DNA of 64,000 nt. It comes from Oscarella lobularis (taxonomy: Eukaryota > Porifera > Homoscleromorpha > Homosclerophorida > Oscarellidae). Within the stretch, counting starts at the first letter, position 1; the number at the start of each line of letters is the position of its first letter. The DNA lies in the NCBI RefSeq assembly GCF_947507565.1, contig NC_089179.1, forward strand, positions 2,063,747 to 2,127,746. Reading direction: 5' to 3'. The notes under the pieces were generated by a model that was given only the letters and a program-made list of their open reading frames with translations, ran no database searches and was not told where the DNA came from. Of the stretch, positions 20,190-30,956 are shown piece after piece. The translations under genes and the position numbers were made by a program.

Positions 20190-22259
20190 CTAGTTTCCTC
20201 TAATATACTTTATTAATGGTGAAGGTCGATCTTGGTTAAACGGGTTGGCGCGTGCGATTTGCATAGATGGAGTTTTGATGGGCGAAGTGATATTGGAGGC
20301 GGATGTTACGGACAAATGTACGAATAGATTGGAGTAACTGTTTTTTAGAAGGACGTATCGGTGTGGGGCAAAACGATAGGCATTTGTGTAAGATCGATTC
20401 CTCATGTTTAGACTGGACGCTTCGCCAGGGTCGGAATCCTCTGACCTAACAGTGAGTGTCGTCGTTGAAATGTTCATAGAGGCGTCGTTTAAGAGCTTGG
20501 GAGTCCCTCCGGTGCTTATTCATCCGGACTCTGAGGCTTCGAATAGTTTGTCTGACGTATTGTATTCGGCAGAGTTCATATTGTATGATGTAAACAATGT
20601 CACATTATGTGTGCGAATGCATTGTAACGAGGGTATGCTTTTATGGCTACTACAAACAGTGTTCCGGCTAAATAGCATTTTACAACATCCACAATCGTAG
20701 CGACTACATTTTTTAATCGAGTATAGAGATACTCTATGGTCCATTTAGACACGTCTAGTGCAAACGAGAATATTCCTTATGTTTTTTCGTTTTTTATAGC
20801 AAATCGTAGGCTGGGTATTAAAAATTCCATTTGTACGGGGTTAGGTAATAGGTGTTTTCCAATGAGTGTAGAGCGCTTTTTTAAGTCTTTTAAAACAAGA
20901 CCAAATTGTAAGATAAATGGTAAGCACTGTATTTTATCCGTTTTAGCGCATTCTTCGAGGACAGCAGGCCTATCGTAAATTCTACGTTTAATACCCATTG
21001 TTCCACGATATTTGGAGGTAACGACAGATAATCAAATTCTTTTTGTGTGCTTGAATGCGTTCGAGAAAAGAGTCACGATTTGACGTTCCTCTTAGAAATC
21101 TATTTGGCTCACCGATTGTGATCGATTTTTTTAACACCTATTAGGTGACTTGACTGATAGGGAATGTACATAAACTTATTAGTGTTCTTACTATATATGT
21201 ATAGAGGTATCGAGAATCTGTTCATTTGAAATCGGGGTCCTTTCGTTAGAACGAGGTTTGGGTAGATACATTCCATATAGCTATTAAGGGAACTCAAGAA
21301 ATCAACCAGTTCAAATAAACTGTAGTCCCACAACATTATAATATCATCCATAGATGTAAATATTAGGAAACGAAGGTGCAAACTTCGTTCCCATTTCAGT
21401 GCCGTTGCGCTGCCTATGTAGAATACAATAGTGTCAAAAACAAATTCATTTTGCGATAGAACAAATTCCATCAATCCTCTACATAATTCGGCTTGTTCAA
21501 CGTGTCCGGTATGTACGATAATATCCCTGACTGACTGCTATTTCCATGCCTTTACGTTGCGGAATGCTTGTATATAACGAGGTTACATCGATGGTAACTA
21601 AAACGTATAGGGAAGCAGTTTTGTTCGTTCGACCAGATTAATGAATTGTTTGTTATCGCATATATATGAATTTTTAGTTTGAGCAATCGGGTTCAAAACA
21701 TAGTCTAAATATTCGGATAATTTCTCTGTGGGACAGGAGCACCCAGGACGGTATTTTATAGGGTTTTTATGGATTTTAGGTAAAAATGTGTTGCGATCTT
21801 AGGTCGTTATCGTAGGTCGTTATGGTTGCGTAGAAGATATTCAGATGTAATGCGGTCGGTGACGTTTTTTCTAATGCCCTGTCGATGACATTATTCGTTG
21901 ATTGTGCAGACGAGTGAGGACGTGGGGTCTCCACGTAGAACTTCATAAGTTTTTTCGTTCGAAAGGTTTACGATCGCTTGATGACGGTAGTCCTTCAAAT
22001 TCATAACGACGACTTGTGAACCTTTATCAGCTTTGAGGATGACTATGTTAGAACTAATACGCAATTCCTGCAAAGCGCCCCACTCTAGGCCAGACATGCT
22101 GGGCTTCACGAAGACGTTCCATCGATTATTCAGGACCGTGGCATGTTCTTTTTTAGCTTTTCTCAAATATTCTTCAACATAAAAGTTGTTCGACGAGCTG
22201 GGAGTCCAAGTAGATTTTTGCTTAAATGGATGATACTCAGATAACTTTTTTCCAGCCAT
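20190..22259 (-). pseudogene. Penelope-like element with GIY-YIG endonuclease (PLE-1)
   Basis: The order on the minus strand is an N-terminal region with ADKGSQVVVMNLKDYRH (22259-21900), a degraded fingers region, and a palm with TSMDDIIMLW (about 21365-21340, both aspartates kept) followed by a FQMNRFSIPLYIYSKNT region. Then comes the linker (20998-20777), and finally a GIY-YIG nuclease read in a different frame from the longest open frame: CDIVYIIQYELCRIQYVRQT then RVRMNKHRRDSQALKRRLYE (20604-20446). The reverse transcriptase plus C-terminal GIY-YIG layout is that of canonical endonuclease-bearing Penelope elements. There are many frame changes, and the nuclease has YVR where YVG is usual. 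It is not active. Confidence 0.8.
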
Positions 22260-23540
22260 TAGAAATTGAATCCCTACGCCTCTATCTTAGTAGTTGAATG
22301 AAGAAAAGAGAGGTGACGGGGAAGACGATAACTGGGTACGTAGAGACAAATGTGAGTCGGAGTCATATACCCAAGTTACAGTAATTTCATTCGATGGATT
22401 CCTTTGCACAAAAAATCAATTGCTGGAGAACTAAGAGAAAAATGTTGAGCATCAAATTTAAAATTTATCGGAGGTTACACAACATTTACATTGGTCTTTA
22501 CACACTCCTTCTCGCATTTCGAACTCTTGCATTCTTTTCCGAAAGATGCTATCCTTTGAATGGACTACCCGCAATCTTCTTTTTACGTGCTTCCCTTCCT
22601 CCATTGAAACAGAATGAAATAATCACAAGCGTAAAATATATTACTTGAATCAGTTAGTTTTCTTTTTACCGGCTTCTGTCTCCTCCTTCTTGACTCAACC
22701 AGTCTCCCTACTGCACAAAACGCGATACGGTTAGGGTTAGAGTTAACCAATAAATTTGATTTTACCTTCAGCCGCTGTTAAAGGTGCTACAGGAAATTGA
22801 AGTGCCAGAGCAATCATGCAGTTAATTAATTAACATTGCATAGGATCCTACCGTAAGCCACCTTACCCAAGGTTGGTGGGGGTAAAAGTGATGGAAGTGG
22901 TGAAAGTGCAGTTGCTGGTGAGAATTTAACGATTTACTCAGTTAATTAACACAGATAATTACCTAGTAACCTCACCCGATTACTCAAGTGAAAGAGGCTC
23001 TTCTGTTTTCAGCGCAAGGCAAAAGACCAGAAAGTAAAATAGGTCAAAGATCCCACGCACTTTCACATACTCTACAGTTACAAGAATGACCTTAGGCAGA
23101 TTCTAGTGATTCCTAAAGAGAACATTTACATAAATAGAGAAATCCCAAATTTTGGTTATTGTTACCTTCATTTCCTTCAATTCTTTTCCTAACTTACTAA
23201 TTTTGATATAGAAGCAGTATTTGCAAGTAATTAAAAGAGCCCATTACTGCTAAACTTATTTCGGCAATTAATTTGCTTTACTTGATTTAATTAAAACAAT
23301 ATTTCAACTTATGTTATTGTTAACTCCGTTGGCTTCACACCGTCTTTTAATTCATAATAGTTATCCTTCTAATTCCCTCATTTTGGTCTAAATGCAATAT
23401 TTGCAATTAAAAGAGCCCCATTACTGCTATCTTTATTTCGTCATCTAATATATCATTTCTCGATTTAAAAAGAAATATTTACCCATCAGAAAGAATCTTC
23501 ATTATTTTTACCTGTATTGGCTTTACCAATCACTTTTTCT
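22260..23540. other. AT-rich stretch with imperfect tandem duplication
   Basis: A segment containing ATTTGCAA..TTAAAAGAGCC and CATTACTGCTA occurs at about 23213 and again at about 23394 (period about 180 bp). CAGTTAATTAA words recur at 22820 and 22940. No gene was recognised. Confidence 0.45.
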
Positions 23541-23541
23541 A

Positions 23542-23649
23542 GGAGATGCCGTATTAGCTGACCACGGCTTCATGTGCGACGATTACGCTCGTATGGTTAG
23601 GAAGCACTTGAACAAAATCGGCGTTGATTGGAGCCGGGAGCTATCGTAA
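23542..23649 (+). pseudogene. Short DDE transposase-like fragment
   Basis: Directly after a TAG acceptor-like site the frame reads GDAVLADHGFMCDDYARMV and ends at TAA (23647-23649). The G-D-x-V-L-A-D-x-G-F string is typical of the second catalytic aspartate of DDE_Tnp_4 (Harbinger-like) transposases. Only about 35 residues remain, so the assignment is tentative. Confidence 0.4.
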
Positions 23650-23784
23650 GTGTGTATTCATGTTGAGCGAGTCATTGTCTTACTAAAAATCAAATACGAA
23701 ATATGTAAGTTAGTACCAATGACACTGATGACGGAAGATGATGGAGTGGCGTGAGTCGACAAACTTGTAAGAGTGCGTTGCTGC

Positions 23785-24108
23785 TTAGTTAACGACTTCG
23801 ACTTTGGTTCGGGTGACATTGACGTCCGTTAGTTCGACGACTTTGGCTTTCACGTCGATGAGTTTTCCGGGCAGAAAGCGACCGATTTCATTGAGCGTCG
23901 CTCGCACGGGAACTTCCTGATTGTGGTCAACGTGGGTCGCAATGGCGATCAAGCCGGAGTTGTCTTGGATTTCCACTTCTTTGTCGCTTCTGATCTTGTA
24001 TCTTTTCACGACGATGTTCCGAAAGCAAATGGCTTCGCCCACGCTGGCGTACTCCGCGAAATGGTCGCGCGTGGGGGATAGAGCGAAACGAAGCGAATCC
24101 TTCCCCAT
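23785..24108 (-). CDS. Unrecognised 107-residue open frame, possible OB-fold
   Basis: The frame alternates short hydrophobic strands with polar turns (RFALSPTRDHFAEYASVGEA, ICFRNIVVKRYKIRSDKEVE, then GKLIDVKAKVVELTD). This resembles the strand pattern of OB-fold single-strand DNA-binding domains such as RPA-like proteins carried by some transposons. No clear signature residue proves it. An intact start and stop and a coding-like composition favour a real exon. It could be one exon of a larger transposon gene that is otherwise lost. Confidence 0.35.
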   Translation of the reverse strand: MGKDSLRFALSPTRDHFAEYASVGEAICFRNIVVKRYKIRSDKEVEIQDNSGLIAIATHVDHNQEVPVRATLNEIGRFLPGKLIDVKAKVVELTDVNVTRTKVEVVN

Positions 24109-24940
24109 TTGTCGGCCAAGAATCCGTGAGAATACTTCGTATCCGTGAGAATACTTCGTTGAGCCTTTCGACTTTATCTCCGAAAGGAGATCGATCTTGG
24201 CGTGGAATTCAGCTACATAGGCTGACGGCGCCGCAGCAAAAACGTTCCAGCGAATAGCCGATATTCACGACTCGCCGACGCGTAAGATTTTTTCAATTTT
24301 CTTATCGCCTGTTGACGTATTTTTGTTAACTATAGGATTTCAAGCGCGCGATTAGTCGTCGAGAATGCTTACGGAAGGCTGAAGGCTCGATGGAGAATGT
24401 ATATTACAGCTATGCCATTAGGTTGAGATTCTTCATTCACCGTAATAAATACAGTTAAAATTCTAAGCTTCCGAATTATTTAAATATGGCAAACATACCC
24501 AAAACTAATCTAAAATGTCCGACTCTGTTTACCTACATGGCATTTATAGCTGCTTTATCAGCTTGGATTCTTGTAAGTCAAAAATGTATTATTAAATAAG
24601 AACCTAAACCAAGACCGAAAAAGACAATGCAAATCAACATCGGAGACTGCCCCAAAAATTATTGCTGCATGCTGCGTTCTTTCCAACATATGCGAGATAA
24701 GCGGTGAATCCTTTGACGAAACATGGAACGCGGAAGACGAAGTGATACAGCCTCAACAGCAGCTGCATCAGAAGAATGCAAGAGTTGCCTGCTGCACTCA
24801 GAACAGCCCTTGTCCGGTACTCTGCACAGCACCAATTACAAAGCGCAGGCAGTTTCATAAATCGTCCGTAACAGACAAAAGTATTACTAACATAAAGTGT
24901 AATCTAGAGTATACCAAATTATATATAGGTTATTACATGG
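24109..24940. other. No recognised gene
   Basis: A short direct repeat (GTGAGAATACTTCGT twice near 24128-24160) is present. Otherwise the sequence is mixed, with small frames on both strands and no recognised family. Confidence 0.3.
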
Positions 24941-24945
24941 GGCCG

Positions 24946-25061
24946 AGGGCAATATGGGATTTATCGGACCCGAGGGAACCGCGATAATTGCCCGAGCGAA
25001 GCGAGGGTCAATTATCAAGGTTTCCCGAGGGTGGAGGGTCCGATAAATTCCATATTGCCCG
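24946..25061. mobile_element. Palindromic MITE of about 115 bp
   Basis: It opens GGGCAATATGG, ATTTATCGGACCC and closes GGGTCCGATAAAT, CCATATTGCCC, with inner inverted pairs around CGATAATTGCCC/GGGTCAATTATC. It has no coding capacity. Related words occur at about 11318-11395, so it is a repeated foldback family. Confidence 0.7.
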
Positions 25062-25075
25062 AGTTTTCCCCCATC

Positions 25076-27275
25076 CCCGTACGGAAAATTTTGTGAGTTC
25101 TAATGAGATTCTCACGAGATTTTCACGTGTTCTCATGAAAATCTGTCACGTGAAAAATGGGACACTCATGAGAACTTCATGAGAATTTCATGAGAATTTC
25201 ATGAGTTCTTCTCATGAGCTTGGCTTCTCATGAGATATAAATTTAATTTATCTCATGAGGCTACACGACACTTGTCACTCATGCGACACTTGTCACTCAT
25301 GAGTTATTTTACTGCAATCATACCTCCGTTTTTCCCTTTCTGTCTTCCTCCCGTTAAGGTTCCACCTGTAGAAAATAGTGTCCTGCTCCCTCCGTCTCCC
25401 TTGCTTCATAAAACTAAAAAGCCCAAAGGAATGTAAATAGCTAGAAACTTAATGAAAGTACGTATCTGATAAATTTTGCTTCCCATGAAATGAACATTGT
25501 AGTTCATGTCCTTTATAGTTCGTCCTCCAATGATTCACTTTTTCCTGCTGTTCTGTTATTGTCTTCCTCCCGTCAACGTTGAGCCCTTAGCCACGCAATA
25601 CAGAATTACAGTTGCCTGCATCTTCCGTCTCCTTTGCTTCAATTAAAACTAAAAGCCCCAAAAGAATACAAAACGCTAAAAATTCGAAATACGTATCTGA
25701 TAAAATTCTTTCCCATGAAGAAACTTTAAACTGTAGTTCCTCCACCAATGATTTTATTCTTAATTCCTTCCCCCACTACAAAAAAGAAAACACATTATGT
25801 CAACGCACGTTACGTGAACGTATATGAAGGTGTCACAGAGGTTTATGTACGAAAAACGACAAAATACCTCATGAATAGAAGTCCGTATCCAGTTTCGAAC
25901 ACATTAAAATATAAATAGATGTTTATACCCTATAAAATCCGGCATCAAAACGGTTAAAAGCGGAAATGTTGCGGAAATGTTGCGGAAATGTTGCCTAATA
26001 ACTCCCTAATCTTCGTGTAAAATTGAATCTTGCTAAATAATTGCGTTTTATGAGAGTGAGCTCAGTTCGTTAAAAGAGGAGGAGGTCGTGTGATCTAGCT
26101 GTCTTTCGAACACAGTGACACCCATCCTTCCTACCATGCAATTTTACACGAAGATCTGGGTGTTATTGAGCTACATTTCCGCTTTTAACCGTGTCTGTTT
26201 TAGGGTATAAACGCCTTTTCCAAACTTGATGTCTTCGAAGCGCCTAGCTTCCTACCATATGCTGGCCGTATACAGCGTCGACTCGACGAAGCCGATCCCG
26301 CCGCGGCAGATCTAAACAAAAGTCACAATTCAGCATGATTCGCCCCGTTTAGAAACGATCGCGTGCCAAAATTTTCCGGAATGGCGTAATCGCGATCGCG
26401 AGTCTTCGAAATCGTCTCAGATAACATTGCGGACGGTAGGAAAATCTATTAACGTTGAACTCGGGTCCCGCACTTCGTAAAGCGTCAGAAAAGTCATTTC
26501 GATCGATATCGCGGGCGACGCGCTATCGAAAAAATCGGTTTCGAGCAAAACTTACCGCTCGATAAGTCCCGAAACAGATTGAAACGGTTCGAAATAATCC
26601 TCGAAGCCATTTCTGAAGCCCGCGACGGTCGAAAAGTCGACGGAAACGTTGAAAAAGCATTCATTCATGGTGTCTAGACCACGTGACGCAATCGCGCTAC
26701 GCTAAGGGGGCCCTATATATTACGCGCCTAAGTGACTAATAAGTAATCTCTGTAAACGTGTACAATTACTTATAAATTACACAAGTTCTGCACACTACGT
26801 ATATTCGCGGTAAATCGATTGAACGGCACAAATATATTCCGAATGCATTTTTCTCTTTTCTGTTTACTTTTCTGGCTTCTCGATCTAACCAATTTCTTTC
26901 CGGGAGACGGTATAGAAGCGTCTCCCGGGCGTCTATATATGTAGCGTCTTGTTCGTCCGCTTTGACCGTGCAAGTGAAGACTCATGAGAATATGTACAAG
27001 AACTCGTGAGATTAGCTATCACTAGGTGAAAACTCATGAGAGATTACTTTCCTCACGACAACTCGTGAGATTAGCTGTAGCTCATGAAAGCACATGAGCT
27101 TTCGTGAGGTTCTCATGATCTCCTCATGACTCATGCGTGTCTCATGATATCTTATGTGCCTGTCATAAATGCCTCATGATTTCTCATGTGTCTGCCATGA
27201 GAACTCATGACATCTCATGATTAATCACGAGAGATAATGAGAAATCATGAGAACTCACAACATTTTCCGTACGGG
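25076..27275. mobile_element. 2.2-kb foldback element with CTCATGAG-rich inverted ends
   Basis: The left end reads CCCGTACGGAAAATTTTGTG followed by about 220 bp dense in TCATGAGA-type words. The right end is its reverse complement: about 280 bp dense in the same words, closing ACATTTTCCGTACGGG. The palindromic word CTCATGAG and its variants occur some dozens of times in the two arms. The interior holds a duplicated segment (25320-25480 and 25540-25760), a nested MITE (25917-26220) and no recognisable gene. No target duplication was identified. Confidence 0.65.
25917..26220. mobile_element. Nested MITE, about 300 bp, long inverted repeats
   Basis: The left arm reads GTTTATACCCTA, CGGTTAAAAGCGGAAATGTT and CTTCGTGTAAAATTG. 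The reverse complement of the right arm gives the same blocks in order. The left arm carries three tandem copies of GCGGAAATGTT where the right has one. It lies inside the CTCATGAG foldback element. Confidence 0.75.
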
Positions 27276-27526
27276 TCTAATAACCCACTTATACCCCGAT
27301 TAGCTTCGTTTTGGGTGGTTTGGTGTGCTCGGCTGTGAATGAGACAACCCACTTCCCTTGCTTGATTGACACGCGCTAATCATCCAATTTCGCTCGACCC
27401 GTCCCCTTGCATGATTGACATGTGTAATGTGTTAACAAAATTATCGCCCGAATGATTGATAGATTGATGCTCGCGTAGGTAAAATAAGAAGGGTTTGAGG
27501 GATTCTAGGTAGTTCATCGCGGCGTC

Positions 27527-27733
27527 TTGCCAATGGAACAACCAGACGACGATGACGACTTTCAACCTCCGAAAAAGAAGCATAGCGAGAAGGCGCGTGC
27601 TAACGAAGCGATAAGAGCACCAAGAAGATTCGCTTCTCCCGTTTCCGACGAGCACTTGAGCAACGCTCAAGAAAGGTTTATTCCTGGAAACACCGAAAAA
27701 AGCACGATGTGGTCAAGAAAGGTGTTCGTCGAA
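27527..27733 (+). pseudogene. Crypton-type tyrosine recombinase, N-terminal portion
   Basis: The frame starts MEQPDDDDDFQPPKKKHSEK and continues RFASPVSDEHLSNAQERFIP and NTEKSTMWSRKVFVE. This is the usual N-terminus and start of the core-binding domain of DUF3504/Crypton recombinases (the VPxNTxKxTxW pattern). The coding sequence breaks at FVE exactly where the transposon terminus AGCAGGACAAAC begins (27734/27735). The missing part resumes with FVEWLRAR at 12646-11460 on the minus strand. The frames agree at the shared TTCGTCGAA, which shows the two pieces were one gene. Confidence 0.8.
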
Positions 27734-29240
27734 AGCAGGACAAACTTTCACTGCGCATGTGCGAGTCGCTAGGTGGCTTCGCGGTATTTTTTCTCGCTTT
27801 CTTTCCACAGAGAGACCATCATTTGATGTTCGAAACGCGTTCTTGCATTGATCTGCTGTCGAAAAAGGTCAGAAGTTAGCTGGTTTTGTCTCTAAAAATT
27901 TTTCTCAGACGACAGCCTACTTAGGGTGACTACAGTGTTTTGAAACAGAGGGAGCATATGGTTAGCAAGGAGGGTAACTTGTTTAATTAAGAGATTATAA
28001 TACGCGTTTCTGTTGTAATAAGTAAGATCAATAAAATGATAATAGTAATAATAATAAGTGTAGTATTCGCTAGTTGAGATTCTTTTTGTGAGCCTTATTA
28101 ATGTACGTTGGTCTTACGCCAGGCGGAACAAAAATTTTCAGTTTGTTGGATAGGTGTTCCAGAAATTCGTTTGATGTGTAGTAGTCACTTTCTTCGTTTA
28201 CTATCGGTTCTTCATCTTCTTCTTCTTCTTGGCCCGCCGTCTCCTCTACGTCGGCATCACCATCGTTTAGCCCCTTGTTGGCGTCTTTTGATAAGCTCTT
28301 ATTAAACTGATTTGCCATTTTTGTTATGCTTTTTAGCAGAAATGGCTTGCAGATCATGCACTCATTGTCTTGGAGGCATTCGATGTGGAAGGAATGTCCG
28401 CAGCTCAGAAGAACAGCGCTTTCTTTGTCGTCCGTCACCGAGCAGTCGTCGTGATCGCATTTGTACTCGAACGATGGTGGTACTGCACTCGAGAAGCCCA
28501 AGGGGAGTGCTCGTTCATCGAAAGTGGATTCAAACGTTGGAATGGTATAGACCTATAAAATCCATATGAAGAGAAAGGAGATACACATATTTTCTCACCC
28601 TTTTTATTCTTTTCTTGCATATTGCATTCGCCGCTGTTTCTGTAAATATTCTCAAACACCTTGACAAGAAACTCGGCTGTTTTTCCAGCAAGGTGAGAAA
28701 CGTTCTGTCCGGAGTGATGCTTTTTTGAAGGATTTAAAAAGTTTGATATGAAGTCGGAGTTAAATTTTCTGGCAGACAGAACCTTTGCAATTTCACTTAT
28801 TTGCTCACCAGACGACCACGATGGACACTGCCTTCTTAGCAGGGAGTGAAAGATCTCGTCGGGATGCCAAGGTTTGATGAAAAGAAAGATAGCCACTGCG
28901 GAATTACAGTTTCGTAATGTAGAAAGTCGCTGGTCATTGCAATCATTGACTTGTTATAGTGGTGACGTTTCTGAAGCATAAACATCAAGGAAAGACGTAT
29001 CATGGAGGGCTTCCAGAGATCATATATGCTTCCTCGAATGATTGTAGAGTAGAAAAAGAAGACCAAAGGTACCAACTCTTCAAGAAGGTAGCGCAGCAGA
29101 GCATATTCTACGTCCATGCATATTTTGAGACGTGCAAAACTTTCTCTCTTACCCATTAGCCAGCCTCCCATAAGGGCCGCCAATAGCGTGAAGACTCGCT
29201 GGAAACTCGGCTTATGAGGAAGCACTTTCTTTTCTCCAAA
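27734..29240 (-). mobile_element. 3' half of the DNA transposon inserted in the Crypton gene
   Basis: The right-hand terminus of the element, as AGCAGGACAAACTTTCACTG on the plus strand, starts at 27734/27735 next to Crypton coding DNA. This half carries the 3' exons of the transposon gene on the minus strand (next entry). It ends near 29240, where coding similarity gives way to a CG-rich block. Together with 12647-15350 it would form an element of about 4.2 kb. Confidence 0.7.
28070..29240 (-). pseudogene. Transposon protein, C-terminal part with RING-type zinc site
   Basis: Reading begins at about 29238 with FGEKKVLPHKPSFQRVFTLL, which follows naturally from ELYKYL at 15334-15350. Then come EELVPLVFFFYSTIIRGS and SMIAMTSDFLHYE, and after a frame change near 28880 HPDEIFHSLLRRQCPSWSS and KTAEFLVKVFENIYRNSGE. 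An intron at about 28560-28610 leads to the last exon, with a RING-like array CDHDDC ... LSCGHSFHIECL ... CMIC. An acidic stretch and the basic tail end at 28070. The zinc array suggests a ubiquitin-ligase-like or structural role. One frame change and the missing 5' half make it non-functional here. Confidence 0.65.
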
Positions 29241-29780
29241 TCTATAATACTAAGAGCACAACTCGAAACTGGTACGCGCATCTCCTCCGCCGGCGCGTCG
29301 AATTGCGCGGCGCCGAGCTCGGGGCGCGTTCCCCGAGCTCCGGCGCGTTGCGTGGGCCGGTTCGCGAGCGTCGGGGCCCCGCGCGAGGCGACGCGTCGAA
29401 GCGGCCCGAGCGAGCGCGACGTCGACGCGACCGGCGACGGCGAACGTCGCAGCTCGCGCGCGCTCTCGGCGAAGGGGCGAACCCGCGACGGCGGCATTCG
29501 ACCACGGCACCTCGGCGACGAGCGAGATCGGTCGGATCGCCGAAGCGAAAAGGGGGGCGTAGCGAAATTCACGTTCGTGGGCGCGTGATGCGGGCTAATT
29601 CGATTACGACGAAGGTCGGTCGCGATCTTCGTCGTTCCCGCGTCTTTTTCGGTCGTTCGCGCGCCGAATCGCCTTCGATCGTTGCGAAGACGTCGAGGGC
29701 TTTGCGCGAAAGCGAGCGCTAGACTTTTGGTAATTGAACGCGCGTCGCGGAGGGTCGCGCCGCACGCGCCTTCATCCTGT
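29241..29780. other. CG-rich block at the inversion boundary
   Basis: An abrupt change to very CG-rich, CpG-dense DNA between about 29265 and 29760. All six frames are fairly open because stops are rare, which explains the overlapping long frames on both strands; none matches a family. It separates the transposon 3' half from minisatellite array B and could be filler DNA or a CpG-island fragment. Confidence 0.5.
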
Positions 29781-29786
29781 CTGGTT

Positions 29787-29820
29787 CAGAGCTATAAATA
29801 TATATATATTTATAGCTCTG
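29787..29820. repeat. Perfect 34-bp palindrome
   Basis: The arms CAGAGCTATAAATATAT and its exact reverse complement meet without a spacer. The sequence can form a 17-bp cruciform arm with an AT-rich centre. It lies about 200 bp left of minisatellite array B, close to the right inversion breakpoint. Confidence 0.85.
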
Positions 29821-30021
29821 GTCCGGTTCCGATACGGGTATATAAATGTGTTCACGCACTAATTGAAGTTCTGCGCGCGTTTTGTAATATCCCCAGACCA
29901 CATCAGCGGAGAGAACCTCTACGCCGGTGTGGCATACCCGAAATACCCAGATCGCACCGCCAGGATGAGGATAACCACCACAAAATGTTTCTGTGTAACT
30001 GTTGGAGGTGTAAGGTTTATA

Positions 30022-30955
30022 GTAGAACAGGTGTACCAGAGATTTCTTTGGCCACAGGGTTACCTTCGATCACTGTGGTCACAGGTTTACCTGTGATCAC
30101 TGTGTACCAGAGATCAGAGGGGCCACAGTTGTACTTGTGCTCACTGTGGTCACAGGTGTACCTGTCTGTGATTACTGTTGCCCCAGTTGTACCCGTGATC
30201 ACTGTGGCTACAGGTGTACTTGCACTTTGGCTACAGGTGTACACAGGATCACTGTGACCAGTTGTACCGTGATCACTGTGGCCACAGTTGTACCAGAGAT
30301 CTCTGCTGCTGCAGGTGTACCTCTGATCACTGTGGTCACAGGTGTACCTATGCTCACCGTGGCCACAGGTGTACCTGTGTGATTACTGTGGCCACAGGTG
30401 TACCAGTGATCCTTGAGGCTATCAGGTGTACCTGTGATCACTGTGGCCACAGGTGTACCTGTGATCGCTGTGACCAAATGTGTACCTTTGATCACTGTGG
30501 CCACAGGTGAACTACAAATCACAGGTGCACCAGAGATGTGGACACAGATTTACCTGTGATCGCTGCGACTACAGATGCACCAGAGATCAGTGGGGCCACA
30601 ATTGTACCTGTGCTCACTGTGATCACAGGTGTACCTGTGATCGCTGTTTCCACAGGTGTACTTGCACTTTGGCTACAGGTGTACACAGGATCACTGTGGC
30701 CACAGTTGTACCCGTCATCACTGTGGCCACTGCAGGTGTGCCTCTGATCACTGTGGTCACAGGTGTATCTATGCTCACCGTGGCCACAGGTGTACCTGTG
30801 ATCGCTGTGACCAAATGTGGCCACAGGTGTACTTGCACTTTGGCCGCAGGTGTGCACAGGATCGCTGTGGCAACAGTTGTACCCGTGATCAGTGGCCACA
30901 GGTGTACTTGCACTTTGGCCGCAGGTGTACACAGGATCACTGTGGCCACAGTTGC
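30022..30955. repeat. 27-bp minisatellite, array B
   Basis: About 35 variants of the same unit as array A (core GGCCACAGTGATCACAG). On the minus strand it codes for the same GTPVATVIT-type nine-residue repeat and is in frame with gag sequence ending LALRLTGRALGA... at about 30957-30990. Several units share a longer derived form (TTGCACTTTGGC...), showing local expansion of higher-order repeats. Confidence 0.9.
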
Positions 30956-30956
30956 A

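Noticed and set aside
29242-29722. Several 85-139 residue arginine-rich frames on both strands
   Set aside because: All overlap in one CpG-dense block where stops are rare; no frame matches a family and the frames contradict each other.
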